DNA from: Seiridium cupressi
Taxonomy: Eukaryota; Ascomycota; Sordariomycetes; Amphisphaeriales; Sporocadaceae
Assembly: GCA_036674765.1 (NCBI GenBank)
Contig: JARVKI010000055.1
Coordinates: 236,593-300,592 of the forward strand
Direction of reading: 5' to 3'
Length of the DNA stretch: 64,000 bases
A program made the position numbers and the translations under genes. Below, piece after piece: positions 22,516 through 34,988 of the stretch. The notes beneath the pieces are model-generated. The model had not been told where the DNA came from and did no database searches. It saw nothing but the letters and a program-made list of their open reading frames with translations. Each line of letters starts with the position of its first letter. The stretch's first letter is position 1.

Positions 22516-24642
22516 TTACGAAATGCTGATAGTATACTTGCCACCAGCGAGGCCATCAATGCTTGCCGATGATTGATCAGTAACATCGACCTCAGAATCG
22601 AATCCTGGGCCGCTTAGCGACAGCTTCGCCCAGCCCGGCGTAATCGACATTTGGAAAACCCCAGTTGAGTTATCAGGCGTCTCAAATGATCCAGTGAAGC
22701 CAGAAGTGCTGTTCTGCCACTCCACGGCGAACGTGCCAAGGGGCGTCTCATATCCGGCCTCCAGACTCTCGAGCCCACCCAAAGCCGGCGCAATCTTCCA
22801 GGTCTGGCCCGCCGCGCCAGTGAGCTGAATTCCAGCACCCAAAAACGACAAGCTTGAAGTCGGCCCCGTCGCCCACCCATGGGCGTGACTGACCCGTTCA
22901 GTAGTGCTGTATGCTGGGTAATGCACGGAACCATTATTTGAATATCCCTCAATGAAACTCGAGTTCGTCATGCGGGGATCGTCGAGCATGAAGTCCGCCC
23001 ACATAAACTCGACTAAATCCACGGCTCGATCGGCACGTCCGACTTTGTAGTGCGCCTGCACTTCGAAACCGGTTACGAAAGGTGATATGGTTACGCCGCC
23101 TTCGGGGGCCGGTGCACCCCACGGCCGTATCCAGCGCGCCGCCAAGGCATCGCTAATGGCTTCTGCGCGGGTGCCGTTGGCTACGCCTGCTACGACGGCC
23201 CAGGCGTTGCCATCTTGTGGATGGAGAACTTTCTGGGTGTCGTTGTCCCAGTACAGCGAGCTTTCGTCATCCCAGAGCAAAGAGTTTGCAGCGGGAGGTA
23301 TACCGGCGGCGGATGTGGTCCAATTACCAACATCGCTTGCGTCGTTTACGACACCAGCGAGCGTTATGGCATTCTGTAGTGTGAAATAGAGAATCGAGTT
23401 GGCCTAGAGAATTCATTAGTACGTCCTTGGTGGGTTAAGGTGAAGCGGCCGTACCTCAATATTGTGGCCTCCCATACCAACTCTCAACCAATCCGAGCTC
23501 GACGTCACATTTGCCAAACCTGTCGAGTCGAAGAAACGCAGCAGGTAGTTGACTCCAAGCTTGTACTGATCCCAGTATGATTCAAGAAATTCGAGATCAC
23601 CAGTAAACAAATAGTAGTCATAGATGTCGTTCAGCGTATGGCAATGATACGTAAAACTCCATAAAAACACCGTGGTGTTCGTCTGATTGCCGACGTACTC
23701 GTTAAACGGCTCGCCTGCATACGGGAGACGTCCATCGGATTGTTGTTGAAGAAGAAGAGCCTCAATGCCATTTCGAATCGGGTCGAGGCTGTTTGTTGAC
23801 ACAAAGATCGACGGACCAGAGATGGCGATATCGCCTGGCCAGATAAGTCTATCTCTCTTGGCGCCATCGACCAGAACTGAAGTGCCGTCTTGAAAGCAAA
23901 GTCAGTACATGTGGAATATTCAAGGCCAAGTCTTTCCATGCCATGCAGAGTACTCACTAGATATTGTGTAGTCGTAGTGCCAACCGGAAAGGGGAAGCCC
24001 AAGCGAATTGCCCGTGGTTGGATCTATCGAGCATAGCTGGTTCGTGTATGCACCAGCGTACCAGACTCGATTCAGCTTTTCGCTTGCACTATGGAAGTAC
24101 CCAGTGTATGCCGTAGGGTCTTCCATCTCAGGGGCTGCCACCCAGTAGACAGTCAAGTTGGAAATACTGACTGTACCCGTCGCGTTATGCACCACGGTCA
24201 AGTATCTGAAGCCACCACGCTGATGCGCCTTGTCGGCTGCGTATAGTCCTGGTCCGCTGAGATTGAACCACAGCGGCAGATCGAGACCACTATCCTGCGT
24301 GGCATCGCAGTGTTCGGCACTGACCCATTCAGAGCTTTCCGTGAACGTAAACCCGATGGCCTCATCGTCACCCTCTAATGAATTGATCTGAAAGCTAACT
24401 GTTCCGGCAATGTTCTTGCCGAAATCTAGGGTCAAGTATGCGCCCTCTCCGTTGAACGTCGCCGAAGAATCAGTGGAGTCGACCAGGGCGGAAGCATCTT
24501 GGATGTCACCTCCTGTCCCATACACAGACACAGGCGCCAATGTTCTTGATGTAGGGGCTAGGATATACTCGCTGAACTGAGATTCAGCGGCAGCAAGTGT
24601 GAGCAAGGCCCCCTGGCCGTATATGAGCGTATCAAGTCTCAT
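22516..24642 (-). CDS. GH78-like alpha-L-rhamnosidase
   Basis: Predicted glycoside hydrolase of 668 residues. Exons are 24642-23958, 23888-23455 and 23403-22516, with GT-AG introns of 69 and 51 bp in matching phases. The N-terminal part is a beta-rich domain. The first splice restores DGAKRDRLIWPGD (from residue 236), the signature of the six-hairpin catalytic domain of GH78 and close relatives. VTGFEVQAHYKVGR further on is a plausible site of the second catalytic acid. A C-terminal beta domain ends in KYTISIS. The enzyme would release alpha-linked rhamnose from pectin (RG-I) or plant glycosides. The N-terminus is only weakly like a signal peptide, but many N-glycosylation sequons suggest secretion. 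ATG at 24642 was chosen because the frame upstream has only TTG. Confidence 0.92.
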
Positions 24643-26000
24643 GATCGGCGTCGACAATGGTCAAGTGTGTAAGACCGAACTCACGGATGAATCAAGGAGC
24701 AAGAGACCGCACCGAGCCCCAAGATTTTAAATGCTTCGCAGATGTGCTTAATATTTCGGTGGCATCATAGGACCACGAGATTCGCGTCGGGGAATTCTAT
24801 ACCGAGTACCAGGTTCTAGGAATGCTGATCCCACCTGCACGCATACACGCAGCCGTTCTTAACATGAAGATCTGTGGAACACGACGCCATGGAAAACTAC
24901 AGTACATAGTATGCAACTCGAGGGCCCAAACCCTTGTCGGCTAGGGGGGCCCGCGAGCACCGGTACCAATGACGACCAGCATGTGCTAGCGTGTGTAAAG
25001 TACATAGTTTCCTTCGCCATTGTTTCGAAGACAAGACCACTTCAAGGCCGTCCAGCGGCCGGTTAGTATACTATACTATACTCACTGTCGCTGTTGAATG
25101 ACGGTGTCATCCTCAGAGCAAAGAGTGCTGTTACCCGTATTCTGGAATTCATCTCCTAAAACTGATCCCCAGAACCAGAAAGATCCTACTACGAGAACAT
25201 CCAGCTGGACCGAAGGAAGGGAACAGCAAGTGCCGGTTTACAAAGCCGATATGATTAGGATCCAGTCACCGACTTTCTCCAACGCCTTGCATTACCCCGC
25301 GCTATCGTGTAGGCGTGACTTGGGGTACCGTAGCGAGATCTGGGGTTTCTGTGGGGAAATGAGTGATGGCTTCAATGTAGATTAAGCTTCTTGGCCGGAG
25401 AACAGCCGAATAGCTGGAAGCCAGGCCCGTTTGGCAGATTTTTCTTGGTCGAATCAAAACCTTGAATAGTCTTACGGCCGTTTAGATCAGCAGGCCGAGG
25501 CTTAAACAAATGCTCCTCCTACCAGAATTTTCACCTTGTCAACTGGCTCGGGTCTTTGAAGTAGCGAGCTGCATGCCCACTGGAAAGACATAACCTGTAG
25601 CTTTGCAAGTATGATGCCTCGCTTCTCGGATGGCACGGTTTGCCGTTGGGGTTATAACTGGCCAAATGGTAGTATGCGAGACGAACCCGAGGTGAACCCG
25701 AGATAAATGCTACATGCTACTTACAATAATAATGGGTACTCGACATAGCATTAAATCTCATTGGCCGATCCGAGAATCATATGGTATGAAAGGCACATCA
25801 GTCATTCTACTGTAACACTCCCTTTTAATAAACAGCTTTCCATCTGAGTCAAAAGCTGACTTGTGCACTATTAAAGCAAGAAAGACGTCGATGTATGCAA
25901 CAAACAAGTCATGTAAATTATTTCGATAATAATATACAAGTATCATTATACAAGGTATTCATCAATCATTCCCATCCTTTTCTCATCCGTTATATAGCAT
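24643..26000. other. Intergenic region
   Basis: About 1.4 kb between two minus-strand genes: the promoter of the GH78-like gene and the 3' side of the disordered-protein gene. It is AT-rich at 25700-25990. No gene or named element recognised. Confidence 0.5.
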
Positions 26001-27791
26001 TTATCCCATGCGATACACAGCATCCTTACGGAAGTGCTTGGAAATATCATTATCGTGGCCACACTTGTCGCACTTGTGCATCACCTTGGCACCATCATGA
26101 CCTGGGCCAAAGTGACCCTTGGCAAGGTTGCTGCCTTCTTGGCTGTATTCGGGAGAGTCTTGGCTGAAGTTTCCTCCGGAGCCCAGGTTGTTTGAACCTG
26201 TATCTCTTCCGTAGGACTCATGCTCTCCTGAACCCAATCCAGATGTAGCATGATGGCCCTCACGAACACCCGGTACGTGTGAGCCTGTTGACACACCAGC
26301 ACCCGAACCGGTGGTAGGGTGGCCAAGGTGAGATGACTCATGCAGCCCGCTGCCAGCGCCTAGGCCAGATGATGCTGTGTTGTGGCCTTGACGACCCTCT
26401 GGGTATTGGCTTTGCAGGTGAGAGTCTGCGCCTAGATCAGAGCCATTGCCAGTGTGGTGGCCAAGACCGGAACCTGCGCTGTGACCCTGGTGGCCTTCTG
26501 GGTACGAATCTTGCAGACGGATTGTGCCTGCACCCGGGCCGCTACCGGCTCCGGTGTGATGACCGGTATGGTGGCCGGTGTGGTGGCCGGTGCTACCGGA
26601 CTCTGCGCCGTATGGGTCGAGCATGCTAGTTCCGGCACCAGTACCTGGCTGCGTAGCAGTGTTGCGGCTGTGAGGGTCAAGCAGACCAGCTCCCACACCG
26701 GAACCATGTTCCCGCGAGCCGACATTGTCGTAGGCATCATTGCCTCGTCGCTCGCCGTACTGCTGGCCTCCGAATGATGGATCCTTCTCGCGCGCATCGT
26801 GCTCATGGTGGCGGTCTGCCAGCTTGGAGGCACCATAGCCGGCAGCAGCTCCGCCAGCAACACCCGCTCCCGTATGGCCGCGACCCGAGGAATTGGTAGG
26901 GGCATCGTACTCATCAGTTTTATAATCCCGACGGCTCGTGTCCGTGTCGTGAGGGCGGTGAGGCAGGTTGGATGCTGTGCCGGAAGAGCCAACGCCAGCA
27001 GTGCCCGGAGCAGCGCGGTGGTCACGATCGGAGTCGACACGAGGATCAGCAGCGTTGGCCACACGAGATCCGTGAGGGCCATGGGCTCCCTCGGGAGCTC
27101 CGCTGGATCCCAAACCGCCACCATGGGTGTTGGAGGAACCGTAACCGGTGGTTGTAGTGGTTGATGTGTGCGTAGTGTTGCCTAGGGTGTTATAACGGTC
27201 ATGGTCCCGTCCAGTAGTACCTCCAGTCAAGTTCTCGTGGCGGCCTGTGTTGTGACTGGAAGCACCGGTATGCCCAAAGTCACCCCCTTGTGAGGTGCTG
27301 TTGTACCTATCATTGATTTCGCGAGCATTCAAATCACTGCCAGTGCTTCCATACGCACCAGATGCAGTGCCTGGCTCATGGGTAGTGCGGCGCTCCGAGT
27401 CTCCCCAGTAAGGATCATTGTGCCCCTTGGTGAGCTTGTTGCCTGTCGATGTAGCGGAAGCACCCGAGACTCCCTTGTGGCCCAGACCAGCATCCTGGTG
27501 GGTTCCGGGGATCTCGTGGCCGTGACGTCCCGTGGTACCGGTTGTGTTGCCAGCGGTACCAGTTTTCGAACCGTAGGTGTACTCTGCAGAGTTCTTTCCA
27601 GGAAGCTTCTCCGTTCTAGGCTCTGACGTTGAGTTCAACCCATGGCTATGGCCGTGTGTCTCATTGTGGTTGTGAGTGCGAGGTACCTCCTCTGACGGGT
27701 ATGAACCAGGAGTGTTGGTAGTATCCGTGGCTGTGTGGTGCGTCTGCTTGTCGCCCTGGAGAGCATCCTTGAGCTTGGTTCCGATACCCAT
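26001..27791 (-). CDS. Large disordered Gly/His/Ser-rich protein with a C-terminal CxxC motif
   Basis: A single open frame of 596 residues from a clear ATG. The whole protein is low-complexity, rich in Gly, His, Thr, Ser and Asp, with no predicted fold. Internal repeats include THHTGHHTG-type runs (coded near 26560-26600), two YPEG.QGH units about 100 bp apart, and LDPH/LDPY motifs. A short hydrophobic segment (GAGVAGGAAAGYGASKL) lies in the middle. The last 30 residues are conserved in style: HKCDKCGHDNDISKHF resembles a small metal-binding site. Similar fungal proteins are annotated as cell-surface or dehydrin-like stress proteins. Function is unknown here; a role in dryness or spore stress is only inference. 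Confidence 0.8.
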   Translation of the reverse strand: MGIGTKLKDALQGDKQTHHTATDTTNTPGSYPSEEVPRTHNHNETHGHSHGLNSTSEPRTEKLPGKNSAEYTYGSKTGTAGNTTGTTGRHGHEIPGTHQDAGLGHKGVSGASATSTGNKLTKGHNDPYWGDSERRTTHEPGTASGAYGSTGSDLNAREINDRYNSTSQGGDFGHTGASSHNTGRHENLTGGTTGRDHDRYNTLGNTTHTSTTTTTGYGSSNTHGGGLGSSGAPEGAHGPHGSRVANAADPRVDSDRDHRAAPGTAGVGSSGTASNLPHRPHDTDTSRRDYKTDEYDAPTNSSGRGHTGAGVAGGAAAGYGASKLADRHHEHDAREKDPSFGGQQYGERRGNDAYDNVGSREHGSGVGAGLLDPHSRNTATQPGTGAGTSMLDPYGAESGSTGHHTGHHTGHHTGAGSGPGAGTIRLQDSYPEGHQGHSAGSGLGHHTGNGSDLGADSHLQSQYPEGRQGHNTASSGLGAGSGLHESSHLGHPTTGSGAGVSTGSHVPGVREGHHATSGLGSGEHESYGRDTGSNNLGSGGNFSQDSPEYSQEGSNLAKGHFGPGHDGAKVMHKCDKCGHDNDISKHFRKDAVYRMG

Positions 27792-29696
27792 TTTGTGTGA
27801 TGTTGCAATTGAGTTATTGATGGGAGATATGTGTGATCGAAATCTTCAGGTGTTGAAGAATTGTTTTGTGGTTGATGTTGATGTGTTAAGATTGTGCTAT
27901 AACTAATAATGATGAGAACACGAAGACGGGTGTTGACATCTCTATTATATTTATCCCATCACCGGGCGGCCTCTCATCTTGGCACGTCATATTCGCTGAT
28001 CAGTCAATATCCAACTGCCCAGTTCTTGGTTATGCTTGTGTTACTGGGAGTGACATCAAGAACCAGGTAAGAAACAGGGCAGCAAGCAGCAGTTAGCCGT
28101 TGCGGAGGTTGCATTCACAAAAGAAGCGTCAGAAGCCCCGGGTTTTCTGAGTATGCGCAGGCCCAATTGGCCAATGGTATTCAAACCTGATTTTCCATGC
28201 ACAAACCTGGTTGTTCTCCCTTCGAGTCGTAAACGAAGAGGTTATGCTCTGTCGTCATCATCACATACGCTTGGGAACTTTAACTGGAGCTTTTGATGTC
28301 AGAATTGAGGCGAACCCCAGTGTTCCAGGCCCGGGTGGGCCTGCCGTTTTAGCCGAACGCAACGCAACGGTTTTGGGGACTTTATTCTTAGGGACCTGGC
28401 GCCAAGCTTTCTTCAGCGCTCCAGTATAAATGGGGTCATGTGTATCCACATTTATCACGGCATTTTTCAGTGCTGAAGACCGAAGCTTTTTGCAACCATA
28501 CATACATGACATGTAGGCACTTCCAATTTCGGATTTGTTCGTGTTCATCAATTCCAAAATTGTGTTCATCTGATGGAGGCTGCCTGGAACGAGAGGCAAT
28601 GAACTCCGCCGCCTGTTGCAGTCGACTGCGTAGGGCGCCATGTCCTGCTGTGACTTGACTATTAGTCATGAGACATAACTTTAATAGACTGAGCAATGTA
28701 TCGCTTCATTACTACCTGAATAATTGGCCGATGAAGCCTTATCTTTATTGCTTTGGAAAGGAAGGCTGACAAGTATAACTCCGTAATCCAAGTCAAATTT
28801 GAGTTCACTGTGGCCCATGTGCTTGCTGCCCAAGACACTGGGACCCCTGTCCATTGCGCTCAGCTCAGCTCACTTGGTCTATCAAGCGCAGCCTCACTCG
28901 GCGCTTGTTTGATGCTGAGAACAATCGAAAGCGGATCCCAACTGACACGACTAGAAGACCGAGTCTTTCCTTTCCATATAGGACCGATTTGGCACGGGTG
29001 TCTCAGAGCCTAATGGGAAAACGACCACCAATTCTGCAGATCGAATCACTAGAAGTCGGTACCCGACTGCTTGCATATGTTCCGCTTCTTAGATGCAACT
29101 AAAACCTGCATTTATATTCAGCTACCCGTGAAATCGTTCGATTTCCTTTTGCAGAGAACAAAATTAATCTCAGTCCAGTGCAATAACAGAACGCTAGTCC
29201 TGTAAGGTGCACAAGGCATCACAATAGTCGCTCCACACACCTCCTTAATCCCGCGCGCAACATGATCTATTTCCATCTTCCAACAAACTGAGTATAACAA
29301 TGCTTTTCAATAGTAGCTCGGAACTAGCCGCAGCGTTGGCACCCTTGGAGCAGGGCACTATCGTGGGCCGTCCAATAGACAGCCTAACTAGCGCCGCCAT
29401 CGCAGATTAGGTCTGAGACATGTATAATATGTGATGTGATTATGCTCCCACCCGAGCCGCATTGTTGGTGATTCAAACAAGCCCTATGGGACGTGAATTC
29501 ACCGTGATGGCATTAGACCCCGTGTCGGGGCTCCTACGTGCGGCGTGTCTGGGAGTGAATGAATGGGTGAACGCAAGACGGGATTGAGACAGTAGGTGAA
29601 TGACTTCTAAGTGCTGGGTATATATATATTGAATGCATTGAACCGATCTTGTAATTTCCTTCCATTCCTCGTGGTGTATCACTTGTGTTAGCAATC
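27792..29696. other. Divergent intergenic region
   Basis: 1.9 kb between the disordered-protein gene and the esterase gene. Overlapping short ORFs at 28211-28696 occur on both strands without recognisable motifs and are not called. An ATAAATATAA-like stretch near 27945-27955 may be the TATA element of the leftward gene. Confidence 0.5.
29619..29629 (+). promoter_or_regulatory. TATA box of the esterase gene
   Basis: TATATATATAT lies about 70-80 bp upstream of the esterase ATG, the position expected for a functional TATA element with a short 5' UTR. Confidence 0.5.
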
Positions 29697-30722
29697 ATGA
29701 CGATGAAGATTGTTGTGTCTAGCCTTCTCTTGTTGGCGCCGATCACGGTGGTCACAGCCCAGTACAGACTGAATACCACCGCATGCGGCTCGCCGTCGCC
29801 AATGACACCGGGAACATTTAATAATTCCACCATTGGAATCGCGAATCTCACCCGGGAGTACGGCGTTTGGGTCCCAAACACATATGATTACAATACCACA
29901 TCCAAATTGATCTTCTCGTACCATGGAGCAGGCGGCAACATCGCGAAACAGCGAGCCCTAGACGGCCTCACAGAACCTGCCTTCAACGAGGATCATATTG
30001 TCGTGTATCTGCAAGGTGTAAGTACGCAAGTCGTGCTGCTGCACAGGAAATAACACTAATCAGTTCTACAGGCGATGAATGCAGACTACGACACAACCTG
30101 GCAAGGCGCACCTGGCGCGCCAGCCGACGACATTACTTTCACTAGCGCTCTACTGGACCTTATTGAATCACAGTTCTGTATAGATACTAAGCGCATCTAT
30201 GCCACAGGAAAGTCCCAAGGAGCTGGTTTCGTGGGCCGGCTTGCCTGCGACCCGCAGCTCTCAACTCGTTTTGCGGCGTTCGCACCCGTGTCGGGAGCCT
30301 ACTACAACGCCGACATCACCGAGAAAGCCAACTGCAACCCGGAGTCGATGCCAATACCTTGTTCTCCAGGCCGTAAAAACATACCCATTCTTGCCTTCCA
30401 CGGTGGTGCCGACCCGACGATTAGCTATCATGGTGCGTTCCGGAAAGGAGCTTGTTTGCCTGATATCCAATATTGGGTCAAAGAGTGGGCCAAGCGGGAG
30501 GGTCTCAATACGACGGCTAGCACAGTCCCGACCACAAACAGCGTCAATGGCATGAACTATACGTATGGGAATGATTTGGTGAAGCATGTCTACGACGGAG
30601 ACAATATTCCACACGACTGGCCGGCGACTTTCCCAAACTCGGATAATGGGGGTCAGAATCTCACATCGTTTAATGCAACTACATGGATAATGGGTTTCTT
30701 TAATGAGCACAAATTAGAATGA
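29697..30722 (+). CDS. Secreted CE1-type esterase (feruloyl esterase / PHB-depolymerase-like)
   Basis: Alpha/beta-hydrolase of 323 residues. Exons are 29697-30017 and 30072-30722 (intron GTAAGT...CTACAG, phase 0), giving LQGAMNADYDTTWQG at the junction. The signal peptide (MTMKIVVSSLLLLAPITVVTAQ) ends at a likely AQ cleavage site. The nucleophile is Ser155 in GKSQGAG; the Asp is probably in HGGADPTI and the His in HDWPA near the C-terminus. These features match feruloyl esterase C and LpqC-like polyhydroxybutyrate depolymerases, which hydrolyse feruloyl ester links of plant cell walls or similar esters. It lies close to a GH78-like gene and a lactonase-like gene, in keeping with plant-matter degradation. 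Confidence 0.9.
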
Positions 30723-30855
30723 GCTGGGGGTGACTATAGAAGGCGATGGAAGTAGAAGCCGTCAACCGATAGAGAGCCAGCGGATGCTGTAGATAAGTCA
30801 TAAAGTAATGCTTAGTGATACGTAACTTCTATTTGAGCCCGATCCCGCGATGGTC

Positions 30856-32115
30856 TCACTCGTCCCAGATGACAGCACTAAGCCCGTCTTCACCACCGTC
30901 TGTTCCAGGTGTCGCAACCGCCAAATTAGCGACAAGGCTTCCCAACTTCCCAGTGGTCGCATTCCTTTGAATGATAGCCACATTTGATGACGTCTGCCCA
31001 CCGACAGCAACAAGCGTTCCCGCCTTGTTGATCGCGAATGTGCGCGGATACCATGCGTAAGCATTCGTAGCCTCGACAAACGCGATGGCACCGGTCGCAG
31101 GATCGATACTGTACGTGACGATGGAGTCCTCCTTGGCGCCAAACGTCTGATCATTGCGGTTTGCCGCATAGAGAAAGTTGCCGGAGACGTGGACCTCGGC
31201 CGCCTTGGAATTAGCTGGTGCAGACTTGCCCGCTGCATATGTAGAAAGAGTCTGGGTCTTGCTGAGTGTCAGACAACCAAAGCTGGGATACGAGACAGCC
31301 CAAGCAGAGACGGAGTTGCCCAGCTCGTTGACTGTATACAGCATTTGCCCGTCCGTCGATCCAGACTTGGGTGACCACCATGCCCCGTGACGCGGACCAT
31401 CACCCGCACCAGCTTGTCCTGACGTGCAAGCTGTCAGCTGACCACTGGTAGCATCAATGCTAAATACGCGGATGAGATCGGCACCAAGATCTGGTGCCAG
31501 CAGATAATTACTCGTGGGATCCGTGATGACAGAGTGTGGGTGAGGTGCTGTTTGACGGTCTGGGTTAGGTCCTGGAGCAGACATTGTGAATTCCTGCTTC
31601 TGTAGTGTTTGGGTACTGGAGGACAATGGTAGCTTGTAAGTTGTAATGGTTGATGCATCGCTATAATGATAAATCAGTCGTGCTAGTCCTGCACCGCTGC
31701 CACATGAGAAACAGACTCACTATTCTGCCGTGGCGATGAATCCTCGGCCATCAGCACCTCCGTAGTACCACCCATGAACGTCTCCGCCTGAGGTGTTAGC
31801 TTGTCCTGACTGTGTTAAGGAACCATCCGTGTTCACTGTGTACGAAGTGACCACGCCCCCGTTCACGCCCTGTTGTCCTGCCCCAGACTCGTCGAAACAG
31901 TAGAGTGTCCCACTTTCCGAGTCCAAGGTTAGCCACGACGGCATTTTCCCACAGCCACTTGCTGACGAAGTGCTCTCGAGCGTGCCGTTACTGCCATTGA
32001 CCGTCAAATCCAGGGAGTAGATCTGTCCAGTGTAGTGAGAAACCAGCAGCTTGTCAGCTACTGAGACCGACACGAGCCCGAGGGCTACTATGACCATGGG
32101 CGTAAGAAGCGGCAT
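30856..32115 (-). CDS. Secreted lactonase / 3-carboxymuconate-cyclase-like beta-propeller
   Basis: Predicted 399-residue protein of the lactonase family (PF10282 type, seven-bladed propeller). Exons are 32115-31721 and 31660-30856 (intron GTGAGT...TATAG), giving ATAEYDASTITTYKL. The N-terminus MPLLTPMVIVALGLVSVSVA is a clear signal peptide. Family blocks include PHPHSVITDP, LVPDLGAD-like LAPDLGADLIRVF, GPRHGAWW, YTVNELGNSVS and WYPRTFAINKAG. Intracellular relatives act as 6-phosphogluconolactonase or carboxymuconate cyclase, whereas the secreted fungal forms have no firm substrate. ATG 32115 was chosen because the longer frame starts at GTG. It is convergent with the esterase gene, with only 133 bp between the stops. 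Confidence 0.9.
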
Positions 32116-33164
32116 CGTCGCGAAGATTGTGGTTGAAAAGAGACATGAACGAATGTAAACAGACAGCACAAGCCGCCGGCATTATACAAAGCAGAGCACA
32201 CGGCAATCTTGTATGTGGTGCAAAGGCTTAATTTCCCCATGGCCACATGGCATATCGCAAGGGGTCACGACGAAACACCCACAGAGATCCTGCACTCTAG
32301 CTGCTGCCGCGCCGGACCGGTACAAATTCCCTGACGAGAAGCGCTGGTTGCAGATCCGAGTCTGTCGTTACACAGCTCCGTGCACGAAAGCAGCTAGTCT
32401 CGCAGATCATGGCGGTTATCCAAAGTCGCGGACCTGGGGAATGGCACCCCACGCTCTGCGGCTAAATGGGACAATTAAGTCATCCCCAAAGATGTTTATA
32501 TGAATCCCGTCCCGCTTCCACGTGCTGCACACGAAGAAAAACAACTTTGAGGATCGACCACTGGGAGAATTTTTACGCCGCGGTCAAGTGATTTGGCATG
32601 TGTGTACGCTGCTGTCAAATCCCATGCATGCCAGCTGAAACTGCTGTAGACTCCGGGGAAGATGGCCAGTAGCGGTCATCTGAATTTGGGAGCTTGCGTT
32701 ACCGTAGAGGCTAATCAGAATCATACGAGCTCTTATATCACAACAACGATCTACTATGTCCTCTTGACAGCAGTCTCTCTTTTGCCTTTTTGCATCCAAA
32801 TTGCTCTGGAGAGAAAAAGACACTCGCGTGACCCAAAGTATCGTTGCACTGACTAGTGCACATCCGACTACAATCAGCGGAGCAGCGGCGCTCTCGTCTG
32901 CCAACGTTCGATGCATAATATACTCTCGGATAAGATGGCCGTATATCCAGCAGGTGGACGATCACCGTCGGACCTCACAAATATCCAGCATGTTGATAAT
33001 CTGGTCAAAATGGGGCCTCATTCCCAGGGCATTGTCGATATGTCTCATGCTCTTTCTTGTATCTTATATCTTTGCATTCCCTGGAAGCAGAGCCCGTAAG
33101 GCCAACTCAATCCTGCAAGTTGTTTGACCCCATCGCCAGACTTGCACACTACAAGGCAACAACG
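32116..33164. other. Divergent promoter region between lactonase-like and BBE genes
   Basis: About 1 kb between two divergently transcribed secreted-enzyme genes. No protein gene recognised; a shared promoter is possible. Short ORFs on both strands overlap each other and have no motif. Confidence 0.5.
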
Positions 33165-34759
33165 ATGACCCGCCTCGCGATCCCATGTCTGGGGTTATTC
33201 GCTGCCCTAGCTAATGCATTCGCCATCCACAAGCGTGCTGCCATCGACGACTGTCTCTCAGCCGCATCTGTACCTGTCGATACTCCGGGCTCTGACGACT
33301 GGAAAGCCGACGGCGCGCCGTACAACCCACGTCTGACCTACACACCCATTGCCATTGCAGTCCCTACCAAACTAGAGCACATCCAGTCCGCTGTCTCTTG
33401 CGCCGCCAAGGTGGGACTGAAAATCAATGCCAAGTCTGGCGGACATAGCTACACCTCTCTCGGGTTTGGAGGCGAAGATGGACATCTGATGGTCCAGATG
33501 GATCGTATGTATAACGTAACGCTGGACAAGACCACGAATGTAGCCACCATCCAAGCTGGAGCAAGGCTAGGCCATGCGGCGACGGAGCTGTACAATCAAG
33601 GACAGAGAGCTTTCTCGCACGGAACTTGTCCTGGGTAAGCCTCAAACCCCTTTTCTCCCGCAGCCGGTGCTGTCAATTGACCGCAATGCAAACCCAGCGT
33701 TGGAGTGTCGGGCCATTCATTGCACGGTGGCTTTGGAATGAGTTCGCACCTCCACGGCTTGGCAACGGACTGGATCGCAGGCATCACCATAGTCCTAGCG
33801 AACTCCACAGTTGTGCACGCTTCCGAAACCGAGAACCAGGATCTGTTCTGGGCTATGCGTGGAGGCGGGTCCAACTTTGGCATCGCAGCGTCGTTCGAGT
33901 TCAACACCTTCGCAGCACCGGCGAACGTGACGTGGTTCACGGCTTCGCTGCCGTTCACAAAGGCCAATGGCGTGGCGGGTCTGGAAGCACTCGAGGAGTA
34001 TGTCAAGAACACGATGCCTGCCGAGCTGAACCTGCGAATCTTTGCTTCGAGCTATTTCACACAGCTCGAGGGTCTCTTCTATGGTGACGACACAGGACTG
34101 CACACAGCGCTGACACCCCTTCTGAACAAGACGGGTGGGTCAATTCAGCAGTCGCAGAGTGTGGGATGGCTGGACGCGCTGAGTCATTATGCGAATGGGA
34201 AGTTGGATGTGACGCACCCATACTCACTCGTAAGCACCCCAACTGACCTGGGATTGACATGGGCTAACATGTGGGATAGCAAGAGACGATCTACTCGAAG
34301 AGTCTGGAATTGACAGGACTTAATGGCACGGCTGCACAGAATTTTGTCAATTATTGGTTCGACGTCGCAAAAGGGGTAACAAGTCGTTCGTGGTACTTCC
34401 AATTGGATATGCACGGGGGCAAAAACTCGGCAGTCACCAACGGAAACCATGATCTGTCATCGTACGCACATCGCGATAAGCTGTACCTGATTCAGTTCTA
34501 TGATCGTCAGTACATAGGCGCGTATCCCGCCGATGGCCCTCCGTTCCTCGATGGCTGGGTTGGAAATACGACGGCAGCTCTCGCGAATGCAGACTGGGGC
34601 ATGTATATCAACTATGCTGATTCGAGTCTCAGTCGAACAATGGCCCAGGACGCGTACTACGGGGTAAACTTACCACGACTGCAACGGATCAAGGCGGCTG
34701 TGGATCCTACCGAGCTCTTTTACAACCCGCAATCAATCCAGCCAAATACTACAGCTTGA
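33165..34759 (+). CDS. Secreted BBE-type FAD-dependent oxidase
   Basis: Predicted 493-residue flavoprotein of the PCMH/berberine-bridge family. Exons are 33165-33634, 33698-34229 and 34280-34759, all GT-AG with matching phases. The signal peptide is [23 protein letters not shown]-binding motifs are KSGGHSY (His94, 8-alpha-histidyl link) and, across the first splice, [17 protein letters not shown] (Cys155, 6-S-cysteinyl link), so bicovalent flavin attachment is expected. The C-terminal BBE segment ends [22 protein letters not shown]. Such enzymes oxidise carbohydrates, alcohols or secondary metabolites with O2. The substrate is unknown; carbohydrate oligomers would suit the neighbouring hydrolases. 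Confidence 0.93.
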
Positions 34760-34988
34760 GGTTATTATATATGTAGACTTGGATAGATGCGAATATAATG
34801 TTTCATATTATTCAAGCTTTTATTTACATATGCTCTCGTATACGAGGCACGCGTAAACCCGGGTGATGCGGATCTTTGGTTCATGATTCCCGCGTTGTGA
34901 GTCTCAGCCAAACAGGAAATTTAGGCCTCTGTCGTAAAAGTTTCTAACAAAGGTAAGCACCGAAAGTCAACGATTGGTGATTAATAAC

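Noticed and set aside
26560..26600. Repeated 12-bp units considered as a CRISPR-like or minisatellite array
   Set aside because: They encode the THHTGHHTG run inside the protein, the spacing is coding-driven, and CRISPR arrays are not expected in fungi.
26333..27164. Long ORFs in alternative frames across the disordered-protein gene
   Set aside because: Low-complexity GC-rich repeats keep several frames open. The frame with the ATG, the repeats and the CxxC end is the only coherent one.
28261..28696. Overlapping minus-strand ORFs of 86 and 126 codons and a plus-strand counterpart
   Set aside because: All three frames are similarly open, none shows a domain, and starts and splice sites are poor. 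Treated as chance ORFs.
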